From positions 18,448 through 26,707 of the forward strand of contig DKKJ01000206.1 in the NCBI GenBank assembly GCA_002455175.1: a DNA stretch of 8,260 nt, in the 5' to 3' direction. The notes under the pieces were generated by a model. It was given only the letters and a program-made list of their open reading frames with translations. It ran no database searches and was not told the origin of the DNA. The DNA comes from Opitutaceae bacterium UBA6669 (lineage in GTDB: Bacteria; Verrucomicrobiota; Verrucomicrobiia; Opitutales; Opitutaceae). Shown piece by piece: positions 1 through 6,894 of this stretch. How positions within the stretch are numbered: position 1 is the stretch's first letter; the number at the start of each line of letters is the position of its first letter. The translations under genes were made by a program, and so were the position numbers.

Positions 1-434
1 ACCTCCGTACTCGCTTCATAACGGAGCACGTCATTGATATCCAGCACCGCGGTATCCAACATCTGCTGCTTTGTCACCACGGTGATCGAAGCGCCCAGAT
101 CCTCCAGCTTGGAGTTGAGCCGGGTCCCTGACAACGTATTGGACGCCTGATAGCCCCGGTCATCGGAGACAACGGCATACGGAGAAAGCGCAATCACCTC
201 ATCTGGGGAAGCTCCGGTTCCTTCGGTCGGTGTACCCGCACGACGAGCCTCGTCGGCGCGAAGGCGGGATAGCTCGTCGGAATCAAGACGCCCATTGTTA
301 TTCGCATCATAGCGGCGAAGCGTGGCCGCATCATCAGCAGGACTCACCTGCTGCGCTTTGGCCGACAAAGCCGAAAGCAGAACGAGCAACGAGCATGCAC
401 CGCGACGCCAGCCGAGGACCTGGAGGGTATTCAT
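1..434 (-). CDS. TonB-dependent receptor, N-terminal part (runs off the window)
   Basis: This is the first 144 codons of an outer-membrane TonB-dependent receptor; the barrel lies beyond base 1. Starting from the ATG at 434-432, residues 1-27 form a signal peptide (Arg10-Arg11, hydrophobic 16-23, Ala-Lys-Ala end). An EF-hand or dockerin-like calcium loop follows at residues 43-54, with ligand-type residues D43, N45, N47, D51 and E54. A TonB-box-like stretch (VIALSPYAVVSD, 80-91) leads into the plug start (GYQASNTLSGTRLNSKLEDL, 94-113; SITVVTKQQMLDT, 116-128). This plug wording is typical of the many receptors in Opitutaceae, as I recall the family. Such receptors import glycans, siderophores or cofactors using TonB energy; nothing here fixes the substrate. 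The EF-hand insertion before the plug is unusual. No Shine-Dalgarno sequence precedes the start. The receptor call is firm; the calcium role is inferred. Confidence 0.9.
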   Translation of the reverse strand, partial: MNTLQVLGWRRGACSLLVLLSALSAKAQQVSPADDAATLRRYDANNNGRLDSDELSRLRADEARRAGTPTEGTGASPDEVIALSPYAVVSDDRGYQASNTLSGTRLNSKLEDLGASITVVTKQQMLDTAVLDINDVLRYEASTE

Positions 435-474
435 AGGGTTGTAACAGGGAGATGCCCACGCACTGGAAAGCGCA

Positions 475-505
475 GGCTGGGGGTATATCCTGGACCCCGT
501 CAGCC
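475..505 (-). promoter_or_regulatory. Hairpin upstream of the TonB receptor start
   Basis: The inverted repeat GGCTG+GGGGT (475-484) pairs with ACCCC (494-498) and CAGCC (501-505), giving 10 pairs with a two-base bulge (499-500) and a 9-base loop. It lies about 40 bases ahead of the receptor ATG, so it could sit in the leader RNA. No known riboswitch class was recognised. The structure is read directly; a regulatory role is inferred. Confidence 0.35.
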
Positions 506-556
506 TATCACGAATGCGTGAAATCCGATAGCGTTGGACCGCTCAAAAACTATGCA

Positions 557-593
557 AAAACGAGCAGCTGCCAGGCAGGCATTTGCTCGTTTT
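557..593 (-). terminator. Rho-independent terminator-like hairpin, possibly bidirectional
   Basis: AAAACGAGCA (557-566) is perfectly complementary to TGCTCGTTTT (584-593), a 10-bp stem around a 17-base loop. On the minus strand a run of five T follows (560-556), as expected for an intrinsic terminator. It lies 67 bases past the stop of the flavin-dependent oxidoreductase gene, so it most likely ends that transcript before the receptor gene. The plus strand also ends in four T, so it could work both ways. The stem has few GC pairs, so efficiency is uncertain. Confidence 0.65.
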
Positions 594-659
594 CTAACAG
601 CTTAAGCGGCTTCGCCCCGCAGGCAGCCGTTGCCATGGCGCCCGCGAAGGGCGCTCTCC

Positions 660-1682
660 TCAACGCCACCCTAGGCTCGGAGCCACATGCGTAAGCAGCG
701 CCTCCATCACGTGGACGTTATAGGCCACGCCCAGTTGATTGGGAATGGTGAGCAACAGCGTGTCCGCTTCAGCGATGGCCTCGTCTTTTCGTAGTTGCTC
801 GATGAGCATATCCGGCTCGGCAGCGTAGCTTCGCCCAAAAATTGCCCGGGTCGTCGCGTCGATGAAGCCAATTTGATCTGCAGGTTCATCCTCCTGACCG
901 AAATAAGCCCGGTCGCGATCATCCATGATCGGAAAAATGCTCCGACTGACGGAGACGCGAGGGGTCCGCGCATGACCCGCCTCCGCCCACGCAGCACGAA
1001 AAGCCCGGATCTGCGCAGCTTGCTGGACGTGAAGCGGCTCTCCTGACTCGTCAAATTTGAGCGTTGAGCTCTGCAGGTTCATGCCCTGCTTGGCCGCCCA
1101 GATCGCGGTAGCGTTGGTGGCCGATCCCCACCAAATTCGTTCCCGCAGCCCCGCCGAATAGGGCTCCAAGCGGAGTAGGCCGGGAGGATTCGGAAACATC
1201 GGACGTGGATTTGGCTTCGCGAACCCCTTTCCACCTAAAAGCTCAAGAAAGGTCTCCGCATGCCGACGTCCCATCGCCGCATCATCCTCCCCTTCCCTCA
1301 GCTGATAACCAAAGTGTTTCCACCCATCGATCACCTGCTCGGGCGAACCTCGACTGATCCCCAATTGCAGACGCGACCCCGCGATGAGATCGGCCGCACC
1401 TGCATCCTCTGCCATGTAGTGCGGATTCTCATACCGCATGTCGATCACTGCTGTTCCGATCTCAATTTTCTTGGTCCGAGCCCCGACTGCCGCGAGCAGC
1501 GGAAACGGTGACGCCAGTTGTCGGGCAAAATGATGGACTCGAAAATAGGCGCCATCCACACCTAAGCGCTCAGCCTCAACCGCAAGATCGATCGACTGCA
1601 ACAGCACGTCTGCAGCCGAGCGCGTCTGTGACTGCGGGGAAGGTGTCCAATGACCAAATGACAGGAACCCGATTTTCTTCAT
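660..1682 (-). CDS. LLM-class flavin-dependent oxidoreductase (luciferase-like monooxygenase)
   Basis: This 340-residue cytosolic enzyme belongs to the bacterial luciferase-like superfamily, whose TIM-barrel members use reduced FMN or F420 to oxidise small organic substrates. The length is normal. Visible landmarks are the first strand (KIGFLSFGHW, 2-12), the FRVHHFARQLASPFPLLAAVG stretch near 47-67, the TKKIEIGTAVIDMRYENP strand near 70-87, and the LQLGISRGSPEQ loop that in this family lies by the flavin phosphate. The C-terminus (LLLTIPNQLGVAYNVHV) matches the subfamily as I remember it from actinobacteria and proteobacteria, suggesting a strongly conserved and perhaps transferred gene. The substrate cannot be told. 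It appears to be monocistronic, with a terminator-like hairpin downstream and a divergent secreted-protein gene upstream. No Shine-Dalgarno sequence precedes the ATG. Confidence 0.9.
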   Translation of the reverse strand: MKKIGFLSFGHWTPSPQSQTRSAADVLLQSIDLAVEAERLGVDGAYFRVHHFARQLASPFPLLAAVGARTKKIEIGTAVIDMRYENPHYMAEDAGAADLIAGSRLQLGISRGSPEQVIDGWKHFGYQLREGEDDAAMGRRHAETFLELLGGKGFAKPNPRPMFPNPPGLLRLEPYSAGLRERIWWGSATNATAIWAAKQGMNLQSSTLKFDESGEPLHVQQAAQIRAFRAAWAEAGHARTPRVSVSRSIFPIMDDRDRAYFGQEDEPADQIGFIDATTRAIFGRSYAAEPDMLIEQLRKDEAIAEADTLLLTIPNQLGVAYNVHVMEALLTHVAPSLGWR

Positions 1683-1849
1683 GAGCGATAGCGTATCGAC
1701 ACAAGAGAAGTCCGCAACGAACCAACCTCAACCCATTAGTTTCCAGCAGTTAATCGATTTCCACTCGGTGGACGCGTCCGTATTCGGCCCATCGCTTTCA
1801 TCTTTCCAGCGTATCTGCTAAGCCGCTTTATCTCCCCACGTCCTCGCAC
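1683..1849. other. Divergent intergenic region with presumed promoters
   Basis: These 167 bases separate two divergently transcribed genes and must hold both promoters unless they are elsewhere. I could not fix convincing -35/-10 pairs on either strand. A small inverted repeat CGATA-GCG-TATCG (1685-1697) lies right in front of the oxidoreductase ATG. Two units resembling the octamer family described elsewhere in this window (CTTTCATC, TTTCCAGC; 1795-1810) lie about 40 bases ahead of the plus-strand start. Confidence 0.4.
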
Positions 1850-3091
1850 ATGACTTCGCACCGATTCCCCTTTCTCTTGGGCCTAATCCTGTTGGTCCCA
1901 TCTCTGATCACGGCAGCTGCACGCGCCAGCACAAGCGCCTATCGTCTCTCTCTAGACACCCTGTCCGAAGGGTTCGACCGTACGACATGTTGGGTCCACG
2001 CACGGGCAGGTGTGGTACCCGGGGCGACGCCCGCCATTGTTTTGACCCTCCAAAAACTGCAGCTAACGGGCAATGATGTCTTTTTCGCTTTAAACGAAAT
2101 GCGTTCCGACGACCTGGGAAAAACGTGGAGCGGCCCCACAGAACATGGCGCTACGCTAGGACGCCGCGACGCTGGTAACGGGATTCAGGTTGGAGTTTCC
2201 GACTACTGGCCCAAATGGCACGCCCAATCCGGAAAACTGCTTGGGATCGGCCATACCGTTCACTACGCAGGCGACAAAATCGCTCACGATGCCCCGAGAG
2301 CCACGGCGTATTCCATCTATGATCCTCAGGAAAGGACCTGGACGCCTTGGACCACCCTGGCCGTGGATGACCCAGATCTCAATTTCAACGCCGGAGCCGG
2401 ATGTTCACAACGGGTCGATCTGCCTAATGGGGACATCCTCTTGCCGGTGTATTTTCGGCGCCGAGGTGAGAAGGTCCTTCACTCCGTCGTACTGCGGTGT
2501 GCCTTTGACGGAAAAACACTTCGCATCCTCGAACGCGGAAACGCCCTATCCGTGCCCATTGATCGCGGCCTGTACGAGCCGTCACTCACGCTCTTCAAAG
2601 GGCGCTTCTACCTCACCCTGCGCAATGACCGTGCCGGCTACGTTGCCACCAGTTCAGATGGAGTCCATTTCTCTAAGCCGGCGATCTGGACCTGGGACGA
2701 CGGGTCGGAGCTCGGCAACTACAACACGCAGACCCACTGGGTCACCCACAGCGATCGCCTCTACCTCGCCTACACCCGCAAAGGCGCGAACAACGACCAT
2801 GTCTTCCGTCATCGAGCCCCCCTCTTCCTCGGAGAGGTCAATCCAGAGACCTTGACCGTGATCAAGTCCAGCGAACGTATTCTCGTCCCGCACCGAGGAG
2901 CCCGGCTAGGCAACTTCGGTGTCACCGAAGTAAACGAAAAGGAAACCTGGGTCACTGTCACAGAATGGATGCAAACCTGGGGACCCAATTCCAGCGACTA
3001 CACCATCCCCATGAAATACGGCTCCAACAATGCCGTTTTCGCCGCGCGTATCCACTGGTCGGAACCCAACACGACCTGGAACGCCCGCTGA
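1850..3091 (+). CDS. Secreted sialidase-like (BNR/Asp-box) beta-propeller protein
   Basis: This 413-residue protein has a Sec signal peptide (His4-Arg5, hydrophobic 8-20, probable cleavage near Ala24-Ala26). A good Asp box lies at 86-93 (S86, D88, G90, T92, W93), and a degenerate one (SSDGVHFS) near 268-275. Together with strand-like repeats through the chain this points to the six-bladed sialidase/neuraminidase fold. Conserved stretches in the second half (RGLYEPSL, LTLRNDRAGYVA, YNTQTHWVTH, GANNDHVFRHRAPLF, GARLGNFGV) match proteins annotated as exo-alpha-sialidase in planctomycetes and verrucomicrobia, as I recall them. Sialidase activity itself is not shown, because I cannot assign the arginine triad and nucleophilic tyrosine with certainty; action on another glycan is equally possible. 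It would act outside the cytoplasm. No Shine-Dalgarno sequence is present; a TCTCCC element lies 13 bases before the ATG. Confidence 0.8.
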   Translation: MTSHRFPFLLGLILLVPSLITAAARASTSAYRLSLDTLSEGFDRTTCWVHARAGVVPGATPAIVLTLQKLQLTGNDVFFALNEMRSDDLGKTWSGPTEHGATLGRRDAGNGIQVGVSDYWPKWHAQSGKLLGIGHTVHYAGDKIAHDAPRATAYSIYDPQERTWTPWTTLAVDDPDLNFNAGAGCSQRVDLPNGDILLPVYFRRRGEKVLHSVVLRCAFDGKTLRILERGNALSVPIDRGLYEPSLTLFKGRFYLTLRNDRAGYVATSSDGVHFSKPAIWTWDDGSELGNYNTQTHWVTHSDRLYLAYTRKGANNDHVFRHRAPLFLGEVNPETLTVIKSSERILVPHRGARLGNFGVTEVNEKETWVTVTEWMQTWGPNSSDYTIPMKYGSNNAVFAARIHWSEPNTTWNAR

Positions 3092-3105
3092 GCCACCCGT
3101 TCCGA

Positions 3106-3152
3106 ATTTCAGCTGTCAGCTTTTCTCAATTTCCGCATTTCCGCTTTTTTTG
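3106..3152 (+). repeat. Octamer array A (NTTTCNNN units)
   Basis: Reading the plus strand, the units are ATTTCAGC, a 7-base TGTCAGC, TTTTCTCA, ATTTCCGC, ATTTCCGC and a T-rich end unit. The array fills most of the 62 bases between two convergent genes and abuts the stop codon of the lipoprotein gene. Bases 3114-3148 match the minus-strand array at 7824-7858 in 31 of 35 positions, counted by eye. There is no hairpin before the T run, so it is not a standard terminator. I do not recognise a named repeat class. Confidence 0.75.
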
Positions 3153-3153
3153 C

Positions 3154-4290
3154 CTAGTAGTCTTTGAGCTGAACTTTCTGCAGCTCCTCCCAGTTTAATT
3201 CACCTGGTTTAATAGGCGTGTTGGTACCGAGGAAGAATTCGGGATGATTCTGGCTGGTGTACACATGATCGTAGCCGTCCGCGACTTTCGTGCGCTCGCC
3301 GGTGGTGGGGTTCACGTATTGCGATTCACCTCGGATCGTATCCACGCGAATGCGTTGCTCGCGATCCATGTCGGTCATGCGCTGATTAAAACGGGCCGTA
3401 TTCGTTTCTCCAAATTGACGAATGGCCGCCATGCGCTGGTTGTGACCTCGGGTCATTGCCTCGGTATTGGCCTGAATCTGACTCATCGTCGCCTGATGCT
3501 GCCGGCGGCTGGCTTCCTGATTAGCTTGGTAGCCACGTGCTTGAGCCTCCTGCTCTAGCTTCATCCAGGTGGGATTTCTCACGATCGAGTCCTGGGCCAC
3601 TCGCGTATGGGCGTGAACCGCCTCAAGTTCGTCCGACGTTTGCGTGATCGAGGGGACGACGCTCCAAGTGTGATAGCGATCCGTCTGGATCTGCCGAGAA
3701 GCATAGACAATGCGACACTCGATACGCGCCCGATTGCCGTTGGCAAGGGTCGCATCGACCGAGCCTCGCGATTCCACCTGCCCCTCGTCACGAGAAATCT
3801 CCGGGGCCGTGAGCTCATTTCCGAGAGCGCTCAACGTCACCCCAGATCGTTGAAGCGTAGGAAGAAGAATGTTTTTGATGTAAGCAACCGGAGGCATCGG
3901 AGGCAGCTCATTAAGAGATGATTGCAGCGGCATCCCCATCGACCGCTTTTGAGCCCGCAGATTATCGCTCAACGGCCCCTCACTATAATTATAGTGCGTG
4001 GAGGGGAAATAGACGATCTGCGAGCGTCCATCGGGTGAGTTCAAGGTGATCGAAACCTGCGGTACCCCGACGGCGCCATCCCACCGCCGATGAAACTCCT
4101 GCTGCGCCCGCCAATCGCTTGGTACCTTCAGCGCGAACGCTACCATGCGGTCACGGTCAGGATCGAGGATGCCGAGAAGACGATAAGGAGCACCGCGCGA
4201 GGACGGCAATTCTACCGGGGAAGATTTGCTACAGCCAGCATTGGTTAACGTGAGCGCTACCACTGCGGTAAGGAAGGCAAGCAGACGCAT
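3154..4290 (-). CDS. Predicted lipoprotein with coiled-coil-like region and conserved-looking C-terminal domain (hypothetical)
   Basis: Function is unknown. I start it at the ATG at 4290-4288, because the first residues then form a signal sequence (R2, hydrophobic 3-15) ending in TNAGC with Cys20. That resembles a lipobox, although Asn at -3 is unusual. An upstream in-frame ATG at 4326 would put 12 polar residues before it. From this start the product has 378 residues. The middle is unremarkable alpha/beta sequence. Residues about 244-321 are very rich in Gln, Ala, Arg, Thr and Met with few prolines, suggesting a long helix or coiled coil. Residues about 322-378 form a compact aromatic-rich tail (ESQYVNPTTGERTKVADGYD, then NHPEF and LNWEELQKVQ) that looks like a small separate domain. 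It would be membrane-anchored on the periplasmic side. It converges with the sialidase-like gene. Confidence 0.65.
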   Translation of the reverse strand: MRLLAFLTAVVALTLTNAGCSKSSPVELPSSRGAPYRLLGILDPDRDRMVAFALKVPSDWRAQQEFHRRWDGAVGVPQVSITLNSPDGRSQIVYFPSTHYNYSEGPLSDNLRAQKRSMGMPLQSSLNELPPMPPVAYIKNILLPTLQRSGVTLSALGNELTAPEISRDEGQVESRGSVDATLANGNRARIECRIVYASRQIQTDRYHTWSVVPSITQTSDELEAVHAHTRVAQDSIVRNPTWMKLEQEAQARGYQANQEASRRQHQATMSQIQANTEAMTRGHNQRMAAIRQFGETNTARFNQRMTDMDREQRIRVDTIRGESQYVNPTTGERTKVADGYDHVYTSQNHPEFFLGTNTPIKPGELNWEELQKVQLKDY

Positions 4291-4360
4291 GGACAAATCT
4301 TTGGCTTGGGGATGTCCATCCGGCAAGAAGACTCAGTGTAGGAGGAAGGGCGGCCTAAGG

Positions 4361-4378
4361 ACTCGGAAAACTCGGAAG
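4361..4378. repeat. Tandem 9-base direct repeat
   Basis: ACTCGGAAA is followed directly by ACTCGGAAG, 8 of 9 bases identical, about 70 bases upstream of the lipoprotein start. It may be a binding site for a dimeric regulator or a chance duplication; nothing here decides between them. Confidence 0.4.
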
Positions 4379-4548
4379 AACGTTTGGCCGCGGAACCAGC
4401 CAAAACAGCGAAGACCGAAGCCTCACTTTAGAACGCGAGGTTCTCTTACAATTGAGACGACCCCGACCAGTGACGCCTGATATTCTGCCGAGGGACGACC
4501 AGGGCGTTGCAGAAAGACTGACTGAAAGACAGCGACGCACACAGGATT

Positions 4549-4584
4549 CGTTTTTCGGACGGGCTGAAGCCCGGACTCCAAACG
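4549..4584. repeat. GC-rich hairpin, likely dispersed intergenic repeat
   Basis: The core CGGGC-TGAA-GCCCG (4560-4573) is a perfect stem with a four-base loop. GGA (4557-4559) can pair with TCC (4577-4579), and CGTTT (4549-4553) with AAACG (4580-4584), extending the stem around three unpaired bases on each side. I recall GGGCTGAAGCCC-type palindromes as common between genes in this phylum, so this is probably a copy of a dispersed repeat. Only one copy is visible here. Confidence 0.5.
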
Positions 4585-4690
4585 AGGAGACGGCGATTTG
4601 AGGCACGGGCAACACGGAGCGCACCCGCCAAAGCGAGATCAGCCACCCGAAAGAATGTACTCGAGGGGCGAAGTTCCCCAAAGGGTTAGC

Positions 4691-5659
4691 TCACGCGGGG
4701 GAGAAATCCTTGGTGTGGAGTGCGCGGGCTTGGGTCAGTTCATCCGCGGAGTACGGGGAGGCGTCGGATGCAGCGGCGCAGTCCAGGATTTCATCGAGTT
4801 TCTTCGAGCCAGATAGGACGAGTGAAACGTGAGGATTATCGAGAACCCAACGCATGGCCGCTGCGGCAAGCGAGCGGACGTCTCTGCGTACCAGCAAGGC
4901 CTTGTACTGATCCGCCAGTGCCACGCGCTCGTGGATTTCTTCGCGAGAATAACGCGAGTTCAGCGAGCCGGGCGGGAACGCGATATCCTTGGTAAAGACA
5001 CCGGCCAGGAAACCGTTGGCCAGGGATTCACGAGCGACGATACCTACTCCCATTTGGCCGAGTTCATTGAGGATGGGTTCCCATTCGCGGTAGGTCAGGC
5101 TGTAGGCAATCTGAGCCACATCGATACGACCGTCCTTAGCCCAGGTCTTGGTCATTTCCCCGGTGTCTTTGATAAAGCCGGTCGACGTGCCGACAAAACG
5201 CACCTTGCCGTTACGTTTCAGCGTATCCAACGCACCCCACACGTCGTCACGGATCTTGTTCGGGTGCGTTGGAGAGTGAAAGAAGAGGACATCCAAGCGA
5301 TCGGTGCCGAGGCGCTTGAGGCTTTGCTCGACAGACCAGACTACGGTGTCGCCATCAAATAACTCATTGGTGTGCACCCGCGAATGGTAACGTCCGAACT
5401 TTGTCGCGATCGTCACCTTGTCACGATCGGTACCCAAAGCTTGGCCAAGCACTTTCTCTGCAATACCGTCCGCCTCCTTGGTACCATACAGCGGAGCGGT
5501 ATCGAAAAAGTTGATGCCCGCATCGAGTGCACCGCGGATGGCCTTATTGGCATCACCGGAATCGACCGCGCCATAAATCGAGGGTGAACCAAAGGCCCAG
5601 GTGCCAAGGCTGACTTCGCTGACCTTGATGCCCGTGCGTCCGAGAGTGCGGTAGTTCAT
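4691..5659 (-). CDS. Aldo/keto reductase
   Basis: This 322-residue cytosolic NAD(P)H-dependent oxidoreductase has the complete catalytic tetrad of the superfamily: D53 and Y58 in NFFDTAPLYG, K87 in IATKFG, and H128 in LFFHSP. The N-terminal RTLGRTGIKVSEVSLGTWAFG and the C-terminal cofactor-binding stretch (AMRWVLDNPHVSLVLSGSKK) are also typical, and the length is standard. Members reduce aldehydes, ketones or sugars, or oxidise aldoses; the substrate is not readable from sequence. It follows the creatininase-family gene by 60 bases on the same strand with no terminator seen between them, so the two are probably co-transcribed. No Shine-Dalgarno sequence precedes the ATG; the leader is pyrimidine-rich. 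Confidence 0.93.
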   Translation of the reverse strand: MNYRTLGRTGIKVSEVSLGTWAFGSPSIYGAVDSGDANKAIRGALDAGINFFDTAPLYGTKEADGIAEKVLGQALGTDRDKVTIATKFGRYHSRVHTNELFDGDTVVWSVEQSLKRLGTDRLDVLFFHSPTHPNKIRDDVWGALDTLKRNGKVRFVGTSTGFIKDTGEMTKTWAKDGRIDVAQIAYSLTYREWEPILNELGQMGVGIVARESLANGFLAGVFTKDIAFPPGSLNSRYSREEIHERVALADQYKALLVRRDVRSLAAAAMRWVLDNPHVSLVLSGSKKLDEILDCAAASDASPYSADELTQARALHTKDFSPA

Positions 5660-5719
5660 GAGATCGATAAGTAAAAAGGAAAGGACTGACGTGGTCTTTG
5701 AGGCACAATGCCGCGTGGT

Positions 5720-6430
5720 CTAGCGGAGGGCCTCGGTGATTTTCTGCTTTGCAGCAGCAACAAAGGCTTCGATGTAAACGCGTCCCTTTTCAGCGGACGC
5801 AGCGCGCGGGTCCGGCCCCCAAACGGCGTCGTCTGCCAGCGTCGGTACCCGATCTTGGGGCAAACGTGAGAGATCCACGCTTTGCGGGTATAGACTCATT
5901 AAGAATGAGACCTCACCCAGCGCAGCGTGGTTCACAATAACGATGTCCTTGGAGATCAGGTCCGTTTCCGACGTGCAGATTACCGTAGTCGTGGTCTGCG
6001 CAGCATTCATCCGCGCTGCTTCCTCCTTGAGAATATCGTAGTGCGGCTGGCCGACATGACCAGGAAGCAGGAAAACGACGCGGAATTTTTCGTCGACGAG
6101 CTGCTCCAGATGTTCACGAGCGAGTGTGCGGACGGTTTCCTCTTTGAAGTTCAGCGAGTGCCGACGATGGCTGAGATCTTTGACCTCTTTAATCGTGTTC
6201 GCAGCGACATAAACCGGCGGAAGGACCAAACCACCCGCGACCCTCGCAAGTTCAACGCAAAGTCCATGCGCTTTCAGTCCGTCCAAGCCAACCGCCGCAT
6301 GTTTGCCATGGTACTCGAGCGCCCCCCAAGGGAGATAAGCCACCGGCGTACGGGCGACGATTGCCTCAATTTCAGCAGGTAACAGTTGCTCATAGAGTCC
6401 CCAAGCAGGCGTAGTGGCGGTGGCGTTCAT
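5720..6430 (-). CDS. Creatininase-family amidohydrolase
   Basis: This 236-residue protein belongs to the creatininase/MftE-like family of metal-dependent amidohydrolases. I chose the ATG at 6430-6428; an upstream in-frame TTG (6475) would add 15 residues that look non-native. The metal-binding signature is present: E39, H41, H44 and D50 in LPWGALEYHGKH followed by GLD, with the E39-D50 spacing equal to that in creatininase. H125 in LLPGHVGQ stands where the family usually has NGHGGN, so the Asn is replaced by Pro. H168 and E173 in NHAALGEVS match the family's last active-site block. Family reactions include creatinine ring opening, FAPy deamination-type steps and peptide maturation; the altered NGHGGN block argues against naming the substrate. 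It sits upstream of the aldo/keto reductase gene. Confidence 0.85.
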   Translation of the reverse strand: MNATATTPAWGLYEQLLPAEIEAIVARTPVAYLPWGALEYHGKHAAVGLDGLKAHGLCVELARVAGGLVLPPVYVAANTIKEVKDLSHRRHSLNFKEETVRTLAREHLEQLVDEKFRVVFLLPGHVGQPHYDILKEEAARMNAAQTTTTVICTSETDLISKDIVIVNHAALGEVSFLMSLYPQSVDLSRLPQDRVPTLADDAVWGPDPRAASAEKGRVYIEAFVAAAKQKITEALR

Positions 6431-6486
6431 CGGGAAGTTTCTTGGAGGATGCCGCCCGCAGACAGGTCTCGCCAAGGTTTTTGCGT

Positions 6487-6498
6487 CTGAAATTTCAG
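6487..6498. repeat. Perfect 12-base palindrome
   Basis: CTGAAATTTCAG is fully self-complementary and lies in the 174-base gap between the DUF3253 and creatininase genes. It contains one ATTTCAG-type unit on each strand, the same word that dominates the octamer arrays in this window. It might be an operator or the remnant of two facing repeat units. The rest of this gap shows no gene and no clear terminator. Confidence 0.4.
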
Positions 6499-6604
6499 CG
6501 ATTTTGGCCCGGACTGCCGTGACGAGCGGACCGACTTTCGGACGCCGGCCTGCAGTTCAAAAGGCGATCAGTGCCCCTCGAACACCTTCCTTCTTTCGAT
6601 GACG

Positions 6605-6817
6605 TCATCCCGCTCTTACCCGAAAGGGACCACGAAACTCGCCCGGGTGAACGCGGCGTCCTTTCTGCGAGAGAACAATTTCCCCCGATCGAGCCATGGC
6701 TTCCAGCGTGGGCCGGAGTTCACGAAGTGTACTGCCGACCGCCCGGGAAAGCTTCCCCGGGCATTGGGTCGTACCCGGTTTCAACGTCGCCAATTCGGCT
6801 CGGATTTTCTCTTGCAC
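6605..6817 (-). CDS. DUF3253 family small protein
   Basis: This 70-residue protein is read from a GTG at 6817-6815; the frame is closed by a stop 45 bases upstream and offers no ATG. Its pattern matches DUF3253 as I remember it: KPGTTQCP (13-20) for the usual PGKTxCPSEVAR, a helix ending in LEAMARSGEI (38-47), and the hallmark SQKGRRVHPGEFRGPFRVR (50-68), equivalent to TQxGxxVDPxxxxGPIRLR. The family is small and probably winged-helix-like, with no established biochemical role; DNA binding is only a guess. It lies 77 bases after the tail-tube-like gene and may share its transcript. No Shine-Dalgarno sequence precedes the start. Confidence 0.75.
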   Translation of the reverse strand: MQEKIRAELATLKPGTTQCPGKLSRAVGSTLRELRPTLEAMARSGEIVLSQKGRRVHPGEFRGPFRVRAG

Positions 6818-6894
6818 GTTCTGAAGGAACGTCGCTTTCGCGGGTGCGCAACCCTTGCTCTATCGTAGCGGTAGTGGCGATATGGTGAGATGAC

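Larger units (their letters stand above)
4291..4690. other. 400-base stretch without a supported gene
   Basis: No reading frame here looks coding on either strand; open frames have arginine/serine-rich, low-complexity translations. The region contains a tandem 9-base repeat (4361-4378), two copies of GAAAGAC separated by five bases near 4512-4530, a GC-rich hairpin (4549-4584) and a weak GGGG/CCCC stem (4665-4679) just after the aldo/keto reductase stop. It must carry the promoter of the lipoprotein gene, which I could not pinpoint. Confidence 0.5.

Noticed and set aside
2190..2855. Open frame of 221 codons in another plus frame inside the sialidase-like gene
   Set aside because: It is proline/serine/threonine-rich and fully inside a gene with a signal peptide and Asp box; a shadow frame.
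3106..3152. Intrinsic terminator after the sialidase-like gene
   Set aside because: There is a run of seven T but no stem of useful length directly before it.
4291..4326. Upstream ATG for the lipoprotein gene
   Set aside because: It would put 12 polar residues ahead of a well-formed signal sequence.
4355..4681. Open frame of 108 codons on the minus strand in the gene-free stretch
   Set aside because: The translation is arginine/serine-rich and without domain features, and it spans the hairpin repeat, so it is most likely non-coding.
4829..5362. Open frame of 177 codons opposite the aldo/keto reductase
   Set aside because: It is antisense to a gene with a complete catalytic tetrad and has no family features.
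6431..6475. N-terminal extension of the creatininase gene from a TTG
   Set aside because: The extra 15 residues have no family support and an in-frame ATG follows at 6430.
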